Below, piece by piece: positions 8,807 through 18,469 of a DNA stretch of 64,000 nt. Every line of letters starts with the position of its first letter. Within the stretch, counting starts at the first letter, position 1. The position numbers were made by a program, and so were the translations under genes. The notes under the pieces are model-generated. The model saw only the letters and a program-made list of their open reading frames with translations. It had not been told where the DNA came from and ran no database searches. Origin of the DNA: Marinobacter sp. F4206 (GTDB lineage: Bacteria > Pseudomonadota > Gammaproteobacteria > Pseudomonadales > Oleiphilaceae); assembly GCF_019392195.1 (NCBI RefSeq), contig NZ_JAHXKI010000002.1, positions 372,001 to 436,000 on the forward strand, in the 5' to 3' direction.

Positions 8807-9903
8807 GCCTTAAGTTCTCCCTCAATCAAGCTGATAATCTGTTGCTGATCAAATGCGGACAGCTGAGCGAAGATTGGCAAACAAAGTATCCGACTGGCTA
8901 GGTCTTTGGATACCGGTGGATCTGCTTGCCCCCCCACACAATTCACTGAACTCAGTGACGGGTAAAAATATCGCCTCGCCAATACACCGTTTTTCTCAAG
9001 AGCTGCGGCCACTCTCATCGCCTGAGCTTCGTTTTCAAACACCACTGGGAAATAGGCGTGATTGTAATCCAGTGTTTCCGGTTTTAGCTGCAATCGTAGC
9101 TTCCGGCTCAGCCCCTGTTCGTACCGGTGCCAAACGGCTGCACGAGCCTTAAGGTTTTCTTCCATCTCATCCAGCACACACAGCCCCATAGCCGCCTGCA
9201 ACTCCGTCATCTTGGCGTTAATGCCCAAGTCTTCGATGCATTCCGGCCCCGATATGCCGAAGTTAATCAATTTCTTTGCCCGCTGAAGGTCTGCCTTGCG
9301 TTTGAAGATAATGGCCCCGCCCTCGCCTGTGTGGAACAGTTTGGTAGCATGGAAGCTAAGGGTAGCCGCATCCCCATGTTTTAGCAGGCTTTCGCCCCTG
9401 TAGTTTACGCCAAAGGCGTGGGAGGAATCATAGATGACTTTCAGGCTGTGCTTGTGGGCGACAGCATTGATGGCCTCTACATCGCAAGCGTTTCCGAACA
9501 CATGCACCGGCACGATGGCCCGGGTGTTCGAGGTAATGGCCGGTTCGATGTTGGCCGGGTTCAGGCACCAGGTGTCCGGGTCTATGTCCGCGAATATCGG
9601 CTGCACGCCGTCCCATTTCAGGGAACTTGCGGTGGCGATGAAGGTGAACGGCGTGGTAATGGCTTCCGGCATTTCGCCGAGGTTCGCCTCGCTCACACCG
9701 AGGGCGCGAGAGGCAATTTGCAGGGCGAGGGTGCCATTGGTAACTAGCAACAGGTTTTCAACGCCCAGGTAGTCCTCGAGTCGCTGGGTGAGCTCTTGAA
9801 CGAGTTGGCCATTGTTGGTCAGCCATTGACGCTCATAGATACCATCTATATACCGTTTTAGCTTTTCCCGGTTTGGTAAATACGGTTTGGTGACCGGAAT
9901 CAT
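8803..9903 (-). CDS. DegT/DnrJ/EryC1-family sugar aminotransferase
   Basis: 366 residues, PLP-dependent fold type I. The Schiff-base lysine is Lys188 in [14 protein letters not shown], and the cofactor-contacting DSSHAFG lies at 159-165. The opening [15 protein letters not shown] resembles VioA/WecE-like enzymes that aminate dTDP-4-keto-6-deoxyglucose at C4. With RmlA and RmlB directly upstream this predicts a dTDP-4-amino-4,6-dideoxyhexose, either Qui4N (VioA type) or Fuc4N (WecE type); sequence alone does not settle which. The downstream WecF-like transferase favours Fuc4N slightly. ATGA overlaps occur at both ends. Confidence 0.88.
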   Translation of the reverse strand: MIPVTKPYLPNREKLKRYIDGIYERQWLTNNGQLVQELTQRLEDYLGVENLLLVTNGTLALQIASRALGVSEANLGEMPEAITTPFTFIATASSLKWDGVQPIFADIDPDTWCLNPANIEPAITSNTRAIVPVHVFGNACDVEAINAVAHKHSLKVIYDSSHAFGVNYRGESLLKHGDAATLSFHATKLFHTGEGGAIIFKRKADLQRAKKLINFGISGPECIEDLGINAKMTELQAAMGLCVLDEMEENLKARAAVWHRYEQGLSRKLRLQLKPETLDYNHAYFPVVFENEAQAMRVAAALEKNGVLARRYFYPSLSSVNCVGGQADPPVSKDLASRILCLPIFAQLSAFDQQQIISLIEGELKA

Positions 9904-10772
9904 TTGGTGTCTTCCAGAAGGTCTTGCAAGTATGCGCCGTAGCCGTTTTTCTCTAGCTGGGTGGCTCGCGCTTTCAACTGCTTGGGCGTTAACCAGCCCT
10001 GATTGAAGGCAATCTCTTCGAGGCAGGCGATCTTGAAGCCCTGACGTTTTTCAATGGTTTCTACAAACTGGGCGGCTTCCAGCAGGCTTTCGTGTGTACC
10101 GGTGTCCAGCCAGGCGAAGCCCCGGCCAAGAAGTTCAACATGCAGGTTGCCCTGCTCTAGATAGGCGCGGTTTACCGAGGTGATTTCCAGTTCCCCCCGA
10201 GGACTGGGTTTAACCTGTTTAGCGATGTCAACCACGCTGTTGTCGTAAAAGTAGAGGCCGGTTACTGCGTATTGGGATTTGGGGTACTCGGGCTTTTCCT
10301 CAATGGAGATAGCGCGTTTGGCCGCGTCGAACTCCACCACGCCAAAACGCTCGGGGTCTTTAACCTGGTAACCGAATACTGTGGCACCCTCGGCCCGCTG
10401 GGCGGCCTGTTTCAACTTGGGCGTGAAGCCCTGGCCGTAAAAGATGTTGTCACCCAGCACCAGGCACACACTATCCTCACCGATAAATTCTTCGCCGATT
10501 ACAAGGGCCTGCGCAAGACCCTCCGGGCGCGGCTGTACTTCGTAGCTAAGGTTGATACCGAATTGTTCTCCGTTGCCGAGCGCCCGCTTGAAGCCGGCCA
10601 GATCTTCCGGGGTAGTTATAATGAGTATTTCCCGGATGCCCGCTAGCATAAGCACGGAGAGCGGGTAATAGATCATGGGCTTGTCGTAAACGGGCAGAAG
10701 TTGCTTCGATGTCCCCAGAGTTATTGGATACAAGCGGGTACCGGAACCTCCAGCCAGGATAATGCCCTTCAT
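9900..10772 (-). CDS. rmlA: Glucose-1-phosphate thymidylyltransferase RmlA
   Basis: 290 residues, the usual length for RmlA. The nucleotide-binding loop [11 protein letters not shown] lies at residues 8-18, and [12 protein letters not shown] and the EEKPEYPKS segment are typical. It joins dTTP and glucose-1-phosphate to give dTDP-glucose, the first step of dTDP-deoxysugar synthesis. It overlaps rmlB upstream and the aminotransferase downstream by four bases each. rmlC and rmlD are absent from this run, so rhamnose is not the obvious product and a 4-amino sugar is more likely. Confidence 0.95.
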   Translation of the reverse strand: MKGIILAGGSGTRLYPITLGTSKQLLPVYDKPMIYYPLSVLMLAGIREILIITTPEDLAGFKRALGNGEQFGINLSYEVQPRPEGLAQALVIGEEFIGEDSVCLVLGDNIFYGQGFTPKLKQAAQRAEGATVFGYQVKDPERFGVVEFDAAKRAISIEEKPEYPKSQYAVTGLYFYDNSVVDIAKQVKPSPRGELEITSVNRAYLEQGNLHVELLGRGFAWLDTGTHESLLEAAQFVETIEKRQGFKIACLEEIAFNQGWLTPKQLKARATQLEKNGYGAYLQDLLEDTK

Positions 10773-11842
10773 TGATTAACTCCCTGCCGCGTTCGCTGGT
10801 AACTTCCATCCTGTATTCGTTGGCACCAGTCAAGGTTTTCGAGGTACCACTTCACCGTTTTTCGCATACCAGTTTCAAAGCTTTCTTCCGGAATCCAGCC
10901 CAGTTCTCGCTGGATTTTGCCCGCATCTATGGCATAGCGCCTGTCATGTCCAGGGCGGTCTTCTACATTGGTGATCAAGTCGTGATAGCTGTTTTTATGC
11001 GGGCGCAGTTCCTGAAGGATATCGCAGATGGTATGCACCACTTCGTTATTCTGCTTTTCGTTGTGGCCGCCAATGTTGTAGGTTTCGCCGGGCATGCCTT
11101 CAGTGACCACTTTATATAAGGCGCGCGCATGATCTTCTACATACAGCCAATCACGGATTTGGTCGCCCTTTCCGTATACGGGAAGCGGCTTGCCTTCCAG
11201 CGCATTGAGGATCATTAGCGGGATTAGTTTTTCCGGGAAGTGGTATGGGCCGTAGTTGTTGCTACAGTTGGTGACCAGCACCGGAAGGTCGTAGGTGCGT
11301 TGCCAGGCTCGAACAAGGTGGTCTGCACTGGCCTTGCTGGCGGAATATGGACTGCTGGGGGCGTAGGCGGTTTGTTCGGTGAAAAGGTAACTCTTTGCAT
11401 CTGGGGTTTGGCCGGGGTGTGGGAGGTCGCCGTAAACCTCGTCTGTACTTACGTGGTGAAAGCGGAAGTTTGCTTTACGCTCAACATCTAGACCCTGCCA
11501 ATAATGCCGGACAGCTTCCAACAGCGTGTAGGTGCCAAAGATATTAGTTTCTATAAAGTCGGCCGGGGCATCTATTGAGCGATCCACGTGGCTCTCAGCA
11601 GCGAGGTGCATGATGGCATCTGGCTGGTGCTGGGCGAGAACGCGATTTACTTCGGTACGGTTGCAGACGTCCACGTGCTCGAATGCGTATCGCTCGCTAT
11701 CGCTCACTTCAGCCAGACTTTCCAGATTGCCTGCGTAAGTTAACTTATCGAGATTGACCACTTCATCGCTCGCATTATTGATGATGTGGCGGATGACCGC
11801 GGAGCCTATAAAGCCGGCGCCGCCGGTGACTAATAGTTTCAT
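10769..11842 (-). CDS. rmlB: dTDP-glucose 4,6-dehydratase RmlB
   Basis: 357 residues from an ATG at 11842. An in-frame TTG seven codons upstream would add residues before the [13 protein letters not shown] opening and is unlikely. This is a short-chain dehydrogenase fold with GGAGFIGS at 7-14 for [11 protein letters not shown], and the catalytic YSASK. It converts dTDP-glucose to dTDP-4-keto-6-deoxyglucose, the substrate for the aminotransferase two genes downstream. As the first gene of the overlapping run, its upstream 160-base gap to cysQ may hold the operon promoter, though no strong -35/-10 pair stands out. The Shine-Dalgarno sequence is weak. Confidence 0.94.
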   Translation of the reverse strand: MKLLVTGGAGFIGSAVIRHIINNASDEVVNLDKLTYAGNLESLAEVSDSERYAFEHVDVCNRTEVNRVLAQHQPDAIMHLAAESHVDRSIDAPADFIETNIFGTYTLLEAVRHYWQGLDVERKANFRFHHVSTDEVYGDLPHPGQTPDAKSYLFTEQTAYAPSSPYSASKASADHLVRAWQRTYDLPVLVTNCSNNYGPYHFPEKLIPLMILNALEGKPLPVYGKGDQIRDWLYVEDHARALYKVVTEGMPGETYNIGGHNEKQNNEVVHTICDILQELRPHKNSYHDLITNVEDRPGHDRRYAIDAGKIQRELGWIPEESFETGMRKTVKWYLENLDWCQRIQDGSYQRTRQGVNQ

Positions 11843-12002
11843 ACTGGGCGTCTTTTCAACCAAAACCTATAGATCAGCAAAGGGCATCCATCTGCGCCTC
11901 GGTTTGTACGTTGGCTACAGGTGGTTTCTTGATTGTTCGAATGCATTAGGCCGCGATCGGTTTGCGCCTGATCGTGTAAGAGCGGGAACCCAATCATCAA
12001 TA

Positions 12003-12812
12003 TTACCCACCCTCTGCGACGAAATGGGGGTTTAGCAGGTTCTCCTTGCCATAACGAAGCAACTTGCCATCCAGTGTGTGGACCTTTCCTCCCGCCGCGC
12101 TAAGTACCGCGTGCGCCGCTGCAGTGTCCCACTCGCTGGTGGGCCCAAGGCGCGGATAAATGTCGGCACGGCCCTCGGCAATACGGCAAAACTTCAGCGA
12201 ACTACCGGCCTGAATAAGCTCATGTTCACCTAGTTGCTCAATGAACGCTTTTGTTTCGGCGTTCAAATGGTTTTTGCTCGCCACAACGCGCCTCGTAGAC
12301 CGACTCTCCGCAACGCGAAGCTCATGTACACGTCCCGACCGGTCACGACGATGCGCGCCCTGCCCTTTCACGCCCCAAAACGCCTCTTTGAGCGCCGGCA
12401 CAATCACCACACCAAGCACCGGTTCGCCATCCTCTATCAGTCCGATATTCACGGTGAACTCGCCCGTCCGCTGAGTAAATTCCTTGGTGCCGTCGACAGG
12501 GTCGACCAACCAGAAACGAGACCAGTGTCTGCGCTCATCCCAAGGGATGTCTGCGCCCTCTTCTGAGAGAATCGGGATGTCTCGGCTGATATTCCGGAGT
12601 CCCTTAACAATCACCTCATGGCTTGCGACGTCGGCAGCGGTAAGCGGCGATTCGTCCTCCTTGTAACTGACCTTGAAGTCGGATTCGTAGATGTGAAGAA
12701 CACGTTCGCTGGCCTCATCTGCCACTTTAATTACATCCGCCAGGATGGAGCTGTAATACATGCTTTTGGCTTCCTGCTTCAGATCAAAACCGTATGAGCT
12801 ATTCTGAGCCAT
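12003..12812 (-). CDS. cysQ: 3'(2'),5'-bisphosphate nucleotidase CysQ
   Basis: 269 residues of the inositol-monophosphatase fold. Metal-binding motifs are ILSEEG at 81-86, DPVDGTKEF at 104-112, and the C-terminal SEWDTAAAHAVL. It removes the 3'-phosphate from PAP, the inhibitory by-product of PAPS-dependent sulfotransferases, giving AMP. The ATG at 12812 has GGGAG about eight bases upstream. An N-terminal extension of some 15 residues precedes the usual start of the family. It lies on the same strand as the glycan genes and only 39 bases from a divergent gene. Confidence 0.93.
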   Translation of the reverse strand: MAQNSSYGFDLKQEAKSMYYSSILADVIKVADEASERVLHIYESDFKVSYKEDESPLTAADVASHEVIVKGLRNISRDIPILSEEGADIPWDERRHWSRFWLVDPVDGTKEFTQRTGEFTVNIGLIEDGEPVLGVVIVPALKEAFWGVKGQGAHRRDRSGRVHELRVAESRSTRRVVASKNHLNAETKAFIEQLGEHELIQAGSSLKFCRIAEGRADIYPRLGPTSEWDTAAAHAVLSAAGGKVHTLDGKLLRYGKENLLNPHFVAEGG

Positions 12813-12851
12813 AGTAACACTCCCTTAATCCAGAATCAGAAGGATGCCATC

Positions 12852-14213
12852 ATGAAACTCCGCTTTCTTGGCGCCACAGGTACCGTTACCGGTTCCCGCT
12901 ACCTGCTCTCTGATGGAAAGCATCGTTTGCTCGTCGATTGCGGCATGTATCAAGGGGTAAAAACCTTGCGCCGCAGGAACTGGGCGCCGTTTCCGGTGGA
13001 GCCGTCGTCGGTAAACGCGGTAGTTTTGACCCACGCTCATATTGATCATTCCGGCTACCTGCCCGCACTGGTCAAGAACGGTTTCAAGGGCAAAATATAC
13101 TGCACCAAGGCGACCCACGACCTGTGCAAGGTTCTACTTCCCGATGCTGGCTTTCTCCAAGAGGAGGATGCCAAGTACGCGCACCGGAAAAAGTTCTCGA
13201 AACACGAGAAACCTGAACCTCTGTTTACCGAAAAAGATGCCTGGGAGGCACTGAAGCACTTTGAATCGCTGCATTACCACGAACCTTTTGAACCGGTTAA
13301 AGGCATGGAAGTGACGTTTACGCCAGCCGGGCACATCCTTGGTTCTTCGTGTGTACATGTCCACCACAGGGAAACGGATCGCAACGTGGTGTTTAGCGGC
13401 GACGTTGGACGCCAGAACGATGTCATCATGCGACCGCCGGAACCGATCAGGAAAGCCGATGTACTGGTGTGTGAATCCACCTACGGCGACCGGAAGCATG
13501 CTGAGACTGACCCCGAAAGAGAGCTGGCCGAGATCATTACCCGAACTGCAGGCCGAGGCGGAATTGTACTCATACCCGCTTTTGCGGTTGGCCGGGCACA
13601 AATGCTTCTTTACGTTATCCACAAGATCATGGGTGAAAGCCGCATTCCCAAGCTACCGGTCTTCCTCAACAGCCCGATGGCAATTAAAGCCACGGAAATC
13701 TTCTGTAAGCACAACAAAGAGCACAAGCTCAGTACGGCACAGTGCGAAATGATTGACGAAAACACCAAGTTTGTTCGCAAGGTGGAGGAGTCCATTGAAC
13801 TGGACGCGGTGCGTTACCCCTGTGTGATTATTTCAGCCAGTGGAATGGCTAGTGGCGGTCGGGTGTTACACCACCTGAAAACGTTGTTGCCCAACGAACG
13901 TAACAGCATTGTATTTGCGGGCTTTCAGGCGCCGGGTACACGAGGTGATGCGCTGGTTAATGGAGCTGAGTCCGTGAAGATTCACGGGGAGTATTGGCCG
14001 GTTAGGGCGGAGGTTCACAATCTGGACAGCCTGTCCGCCCATGGCGACTATGAAGAGATCATCGATTGGCTTGCCCAGGGCTCATTACATCCGGATAAAA
14101 TCTACGTAACCCATGGAGAGGTCGTGGCAAGTGACGTGATGCGGAAACGGATTTACGAAAAATTCGGATGGGAAACCGAGGTACCCGAGCTTTTTGAGGA
14201 GGTTGAGATCTAG
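12852..14213 (+). CDS. Beta-CASP metallo-beta-lactamase RNA exonuclease-like protein
   Basis: 453 residues. The zinc ligands HAHIDH are at 61-66 in the usual TGTVTGSRYLL-led metallo-beta-lactamase domain. Further motifs are FSGDVGR, the beta-CASP inserts with STYGDR, and C-terminal SAHGDY and YVTHGE. This is the CPSF-73/Ysh1-like bacterial group thought to process RNA, but the substrates of these proteins are mostly unknown. The ATG start has AAGGA eight bases upstream. It is divergent from cysQ and the first of the plus-strand run leading to three glycosyltransferases, with no obvious functional tie to them. Confidence 0.88.
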   Translation: MKLRFLGATGTVTGSRYLLSDGKHRLLVDCGMYQGVKTLRRRNWAPFPVEPSSVNAVVLTHAHIDHSGYLPALVKNGFKGKIYCTKATHDLCKVLLPDAGFLQEEDAKYAHRKKFSKHEKPEPLFTEKDAWEALKHFESLHYHEPFEPVKGMEVTFTPAGHILGSSCVHVHHRETDRNVVFSGDVGRQNDVIMRPPEPIRKADVLVCESTYGDRKHAETDPERELAEIITRTAGRGGIVLIPAFAVGRAQMLLYVIHKIMGESRIPKLPVFLNSPMAIKATEIFCKHNKEHKLSTAQCEMIDENTKFVRKVEESIELDAVRYPCVIISASGMASGGRVLHHLKTLLPNERNSIVFAGFQAPGTRGDALVNGAESVKIHGEYWPVRAEVHNLDSLSAHGDYEEIIDWLAQGSLHPDKIYVTHGEVVASDVMRKRIYEKFGWETEVPELFEEVEI

Positions 14214-14282
14214 ATTTCTGGTTCAACTCGACACGCTCACCTGGGCTCCTTATCCTTCGTTGTTCCCAATAAGGAAATCTGA

Positions 14283-15512
14283 GTGTCCTCAAGCATGCCA
14301 GCCAGAGAATCCGAATCAAAACCAAGCTTGCTTGTTCTTGCTTCAACGTATCCAAGGTGGCCGGACGATTATGAACCAAACTTTGTGCACCGGCTTTGCG
14401 TCGAGCTTTCCGAATATTATGAGGTCACTGTCGTTACCTCTAGATCCCCGGGCTCAGAAAAAGACGAATGGCTGGGCCCCGTTTTCGTAAAACGCTTCTC
14501 CTATGCCCCAGCAAAATTTCAAACCCTTGTTTATGGCGGGGGCATACTTACGAATCTGAAACGTAATCCATTGAAGTGGCTGTTAGTTCCCCTTTTTCTA
14601 TTCTCAATGTGTATTGCTACCCGCAGTGCAATTCGAAAAGCCCGCCCAGTCGCAATTCATTGCCACTGGATTATTCCCCAGGGGCTTGCGCTTTGGCTGC
14701 TTTCTCGAATCAGTCCGATCCCACCTGTCCTCGTCACCTCCCACGGAGGAGATTTATTTGCACTTCAAGGGCGTATTGGAACCTGGCTGAAGCGAAAGGT
14801 GTTAGAGATGGCAGATGCGATTAGCGTGGCGAGCAGTCCCATGAAACCAATAGCCATTGGACTGGGTGCAAAGGAGGAATCCACATATGTAGCACCAATG
14901 GGCTTTGGCTTTACGTCGGATTCCAGTTTGCGGTCAAAAAAAAGGGTGCCGGGACGAATTCTTTTTGTTGGACGACTGGTTGAGAAGAAAGGGCTAAAAT
15001 ACCTGATCGAAGCGCTCCCACGAATTCTTCTGCGTCACAGCAACTGCGAACTAATCATTGTGGGCGATGGTCCCGAACGGATCAATCTGGAAGACCAGAC
15101 ACGTCGACTGGGACTGTCAAATTCAGTCCGTTTTGTTGGCGCACTGCCCCAGGACAAACTTCCCGAGTACTACCAATCTGCCAATTTGTTCTGTGCACCC
15201 TTCATAGAGGCCGACAATGGAGATGTCGAAGGCCTGGGGCTTGTCACGGTTGAAGCAATGAGTTTTCGCTGCCCAATCTTGATCGGTAATGTCGCAGCCG
15301 CTCAAGATGTAGTGCCACCCCAGTTCAGGAATCTCTGCCTAGTTAATCCGAAGGATACCGCTGAATTTTCTGAGCAAATTGTTCGAAGACTGTCCCGGTC
15401 AGAAGCCACAGCTGATGAAATCGATGCCCTTAAAGAGTATGCTATTCAACAATTTTCGTGGAGCAAGGTCAAAACCAGATACCACGGAATCTTAGAAACG
15501 CTTGGCGCCTGA
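14283..15512 (+). CDS. Glycosyltransferase family 4 protein (first)
   Basis: 409 residues with a GT-B fold. The C-terminal domain has VGRLVEKKGLKYLIEAL and the E-x7-E donor-binding motif EGLGLVTVE, characteristic of GT4 retaining enzymes. The N-terminal half includes HCHWIIPQG and TSHGGDLFAL, resembling GT4 enzymes acting in exopolysaccharide synthesis. The GTG start at 14283 has AAGGA seven bases upstream and is preferred to the ATG four codons later. Sugar donor and acceptor cannot be read from sequence. The next glycosyltransferase gene begins about 50 bases downstream. Confidence 0.85.
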   Translation: MSSSMPARESESKPSLLVLASTYPRWPDDYEPNFVHRLCVELSEYYEVTVVTSRSPGSEKDEWLGPVFVKRFSYAPAKFQTLVYGGGILTNLKRNPLKWLLVPLFLFSMCIATRSAIRKARPVAIHCHWIIPQGLALWLLSRISPIPPVLVTSHGGDLFALQGRIGTWLKRKVLEMADAISVASSPMKPIAIGLGAKEESTYVAPMGFGFTSDSSLRSKKRVPGRILFVGRLVEKKGLKYLIEALPRILLRHSNCELIIVGDGPERINLEDQTRRLGLSNSVRFVGALPQDKLPEYYQSANLFCAPFIEADNGDVEGLGLVTVEAMSFRCPILIGNVAAAQDVVPPQFRNLCLVNPKDTAEFSEQIVRRLSRSEATADEIDALKEYAIQQFSWSKVKTRYHGILETLGA

Positions 15513-15565
15513 AGTTACCTTTTCCCGAACCCGATATTCTTGCCGCCTTGATCTACGGACACCCC

Positions 15566-16603
15566 ATGATTACACCCGCCGTATGGTTTCCCACAGTTCA
15601 AACCGGCACTGGCACTGATGTATTTACGCGAACTCTCGTGGACAATCTGAATGCCCGGGGGATAAGAGCCGAAATAACCTGGTTACCCCATCGTGCTGAA
15701 TACTGCCCTTGGAGTGTAAGGCAACCCCAAGCCCCCGATTGGTCAAACATCGTTCATGCGAATACTTGGCTAAACTCGCGTCTACTACCCAAAGGCATGC
15801 CTTTGGTCGTTACTGTTCATCACACGGTTCATCGCCCTGCACTTCGGAAGCAAAAGGGCATTCTGCGAGCCTTGTACCATCAATTCTGGATTGCTCCGAA
15901 TGAGAGACGCATGCTCCGCCTTGCTAATCAAGCTACGGCAGTCAGCGAATTCGCCGCCGATGCAACCCGGAAAGACCTGGTCGATCGTCCCATCCGGGTC
16001 ATTTATAACGGCATTAATACCGATCGATTCTATCCAGAACCTAGGGACAAAGGCAGCGACCCCTTCCGCTTACTCTATGCTGGCAGCTGGATCTCCAGAA
16101 AAGGCATTGATCTTCTTCAACCAATAATGCAGAAACTGGGTCCAGGATTTGAGCTTCTCTATACGGGCCCGCAAGAAGGAAGAGTACATGGAAATACTCG
16201 CGACATTGGTCAGCTGGTCAACGAAGAACAGGTAGTTCAAGCTATGCAGAGTGCAGATGCCCTTCTCTTTCCATCACGCAGCGAAGGGTTTGGTTTAGTT
16301 GTCGTGGAGGCGCTGTCGAGCGGGTTGCCCGTTGTCACTTCCGAAATAGCGCCAATTACTGAAATCATCCGCAACGGAGTTGATGGCTTTCTTTGTCCCG
16401 TGAACGATACCGACGAATTCGCCAAGGCCATAAAAAGGTTAAAAGAAGACTCCGAGCGCTACAGACAGATCAGCAAATCGGGAAGGCAGAGAGCCTTGGA
16501 TCGCTTCTCTCTGGAAACGATGATGAAGCAATACGTGGAACTCTATTCAAACATGCTCGCACCAGACCAGAACAAAGAAGCTGGCCTATCTCCATTGGCC
16601 TGA
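15566..16603 (+). CDS. Glycosyltransferase family 4 protein (second)
   Basis: 345 residues from the ATG at 15566. The frame is open upstream to 15458, but that part overlaps the preceding gene and lacks a GT-B start pattern, while MITPAVWFPTVQTGTGTDVF is a normal N-terminus. The C-terminal domain has YAGSWISRKGIDLL and the E-x7-E motif EGFGLVVVE. Length is slightly short for GT4, as in many exopolysaccharide mannosyl- or glucosyl-transferases. The Shine-Dalgarno sequence is weak. It is followed seven bases later by a GT2 gene, so all three glycosyltransferases are probably cotranscribed. Confidence 0.83.
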   Translation: MITPAVWFPTVQTGTGTDVFTRTLVDNLNARGIRAEITWLPHRAEYCPWSVRQPQAPDWSNIVHANTWLNSRLLPKGMPLVVTVHHTVHRPALRKQKGILRALYHQFWIAPNERRMLRLANQATAVSEFAADATRKDLVDRPIRVIYNGINTDRFYPEPRDKGSDPFRLLYAGSWISRKGIDLLQPIMQKLGPGFELLYTGPQEGRVHGNTRDIGQLVNEEQVVQAMQSADALLFPSRSEGFGLVVVEALSSGLPVVTSEIAPITEIIRNGVDGFLCPVNDTDEFAKAIKRLKEDSERYRQISKSGRQRALDRFSLETMMKQYVELYSNMLAPDQNKEAGLSPLA

Positions 16604-16610
16604 GACAGAT

Positions 16611-17498
16611 ATGGACGAAGCCGCGAACCCAACAATTTCGGTCATCATTCCCGTCTTCAATGACCCCGAAGGCATAAAAGCCTGCCTTGATGGCCTCAAA
16701 AACCAAACCTGGCCGATGCAAAACCTTGAGGTCATCGTTGTCGATAACGATTCTCGGCCTGCTTTGAACCTATATCAGGAATATCCGTTCAACCTGCGAG
16801 TTCTTACCTGCCCCACCCCCGGCTCTTATGCTGCGAGAAATAAAGGTGCTCAGAACGCTCGCTGCGATATTTTAGCGTTTACCGATGCTGACTGTATTCC
16901 CGCCCCGAAATGGCTTCAAAAGGGAGCCCGAGCGCTAGGCAGCGATTCTGCGAACAGTTTGGTTGGCGGCGAAGTTAATCTACTGACACCCGAACCAGTA
17001 ACCGCGACTGCCCGTTATCAGTTACTTACAGGCTTTCAGCAAGCTGAAAATATTCTAAATAAGGGGTTTTCTGCAACCGCCAACCTGTTTTGTTTTCGCG
17101 ATCATTACTCAACGGTTGGACCATTTGAAGAAAAGCTACTTTCTGGCGGCGATAGGGAGTGGTGCTGGCGAGCAAATCAGTGTGGTTATGAATTAAAATA
17201 CGCAGGCGATGCGATTGTTCACACAGCTCCGCGAACCACGTTGTCCTCCGCAATCCGGCAGGCCAGAAGAGTCGCCGCAGGGCGATTACATTTGAAGAAC
17301 AACAAACTGTCATTCTCAAACGAGTCTCAAGTAGAGCCTCACCGAAACGCGATGGAAAGCGTTTTGTGGATCTTAAGAAGTTCTGGCCTGAGCATCAAAC
17401 AGCGAATCCAGATACTTAGTATTGCAAGCATTATAAAACTTGCAACACTGATAGAGCTGGTCAAGCTGAGACTAGGTTCGAACCCAGAGCGACGTTGA
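16611..17498 (+). CDS. Glycosyltransferase family 2 protein
   Basis: 295 residues. A GT-A fold begins at TISVIIPVFNDPEGI, with VVDNDS and the metal-binding FTDADC, followed by the acceptor-side GGDREWCWR. These are standard GT2 features. A weakly hydrophobic C-terminal stretch (SIASIIKLATLIELVKL) may touch the membrane. It ends the plus-strand glycan run and converges with the next gene across a 46-base gap without a clear terminator. The donor sugar is unknown. Confidence 0.83.
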   Translation: MDEAANPTISVIIPVFNDPEGIKACLDGLKNQTWPMQNLEVIVVDNDSRPALNLYQEYPFNLRVLTCPTPGSYAARNKGAQNARCDILAFTDADCIPAPKWLQKGARALGSDSANSLVGGEVNLLTPEPVTATARYQLLTGFQQAENILNKGFSATANLFCFRDHYSTVGPFEEKLLSGGDREWCWRANQCGYELKYAGDAIVHTAPRTTLSSAIRQARRVAAGRLHLKNNKLSFSNESQVEPHRNAMESVLWILRSSGLSIKQRIQILSIASIIKLATLIELVKLRLGSNPERR

Positions 17499-17544
17499 TT
17501 TAAGTGCTAACTCTATTTCGAGCCTGCGCACTCACAGCAAACGA

Positions 17545-18438
17545 TCACTCACGATCGTCTCGGCCCAGATTTCCGCCGTCTCGCTGGTCAGAATCCTTGT
17601 ACATGAGCGCTGTAATCTGCTCTGAAACCAACCCTACCAGGAACACCAAAAGCGACGTCGTAAACATTAGAGCGCTCATATTAGTGAAGCGGCCCATACT
17701 GAAGAAGGTGTAGCCGTAATATCCTATGCCAAGAAATAGAACCGCTAAGGCTGCCGGCATAAAAAGTTTGAGCGGAGAGTAGAGTGTACCGATCTTGAAA
17801 ATGATAAGCAGGAATCTGATACCGTCCTTCACTGGGTGGATATGACTTTTCCCTACCCTCTTCCCTACGTCGATGGGCTCATATCCAACAGAATATCCGG
17901 CCCGGAAGAAAGCCATCGTCGATGTTGTTGGGTATGAAAAACCGTTCGGCAGCAGATTGAGAAATTGCAGGAACAAGCTTCGCTTGGCAACTCTGAATCC
18001 GGATGTTAGGTCCTTAACCTTTTGCCCACTCATATAGCTGGCGAGCCAGTTATAAAACCTGTTGGCCATTCCTCTTCCGAAATTAGCCTGACCGTTTTTG
18101 GTCCGCGCTCCCACGACCATGTCGTAACCGTCGTTCAGCCGAGACAACAGGCGAGGAATCTCACTTGGTTTATGTTGCCCATCGGCATCCATAAAAACGA
18201 GGACATCGCCCGTCGCATGCCGTGCTCCAGTTTTTACAGCAGCGCCGTTGCCTTTGGAATATGGATGAGAAATGACCCGCGCACCCTTCGCTTCTGCAAT
18301 TTCGCCGGTCCCGTCTGTAGAGCCATCATCAACCACAATAATCTCATCCACCCACCGACCGGCCCGAATCTGAACTACCAGTTCTCCGATGCTTTGAGCC
18401 TCATTTTTTGCCGGTATGACTACCGTTACCTTCTGCAT
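17545..18438 (-). CDS. Polyprenyl-phosphate glycosyltransferase (DPM1/GtrB-like GT2)
   Basis: 297 residues. The N-terminal GT2 catalytic domain starts VTVVIPAKNEAQSIGEL, with VVDDGSTDGTG near 36-44 and MDADGQH near 83-89, the pattern of dolichol-phosphate mannose synthase relatives. The C-terminal quarter has two membrane segments (about 222-245 and 255-280), as in GtrB-type enzymes. Such proteins attach a sugar to polyprenyl phosphate on the cytoplasmic side. The lipid-linked sugar is then used by GT-C enzymes outside. It follows the TfpX-like gene by 31 bases, so it may supply donor to the GT-C protein two genes upstream. Confidence 0.85.
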   Translation of the reverse strand: MQKVTVVIPAKNEAQSIGELVVQIRAGRWVDEIIVVDDGSTDGTGEIAEAKGARVISHPYSKGNGAAVKTGARHATGDVLVFMDADGQHKPSEIPRLLSRLNDGYDMVVGARTKNGQANFGRGMANRFYNWLASYMSGQKVKDLTSGFRVAKRSLFLQFLNLLPNGFSYPTTSTMAFFRAGYSVGYEPIDVGKRVGKSHIHPVKDGIRFLLIIFKIGTLYSPLKLFMPAALAVLFLGIGYYGYTFFSMGRFTNMSALMFTTSLLVFLVGLVSEQITALMYKDSDQRDGGNLGRDDRE

Positions 18439-18469
18439 GTTCAGGATTTCACCGTAAGCTTGAATTGGA

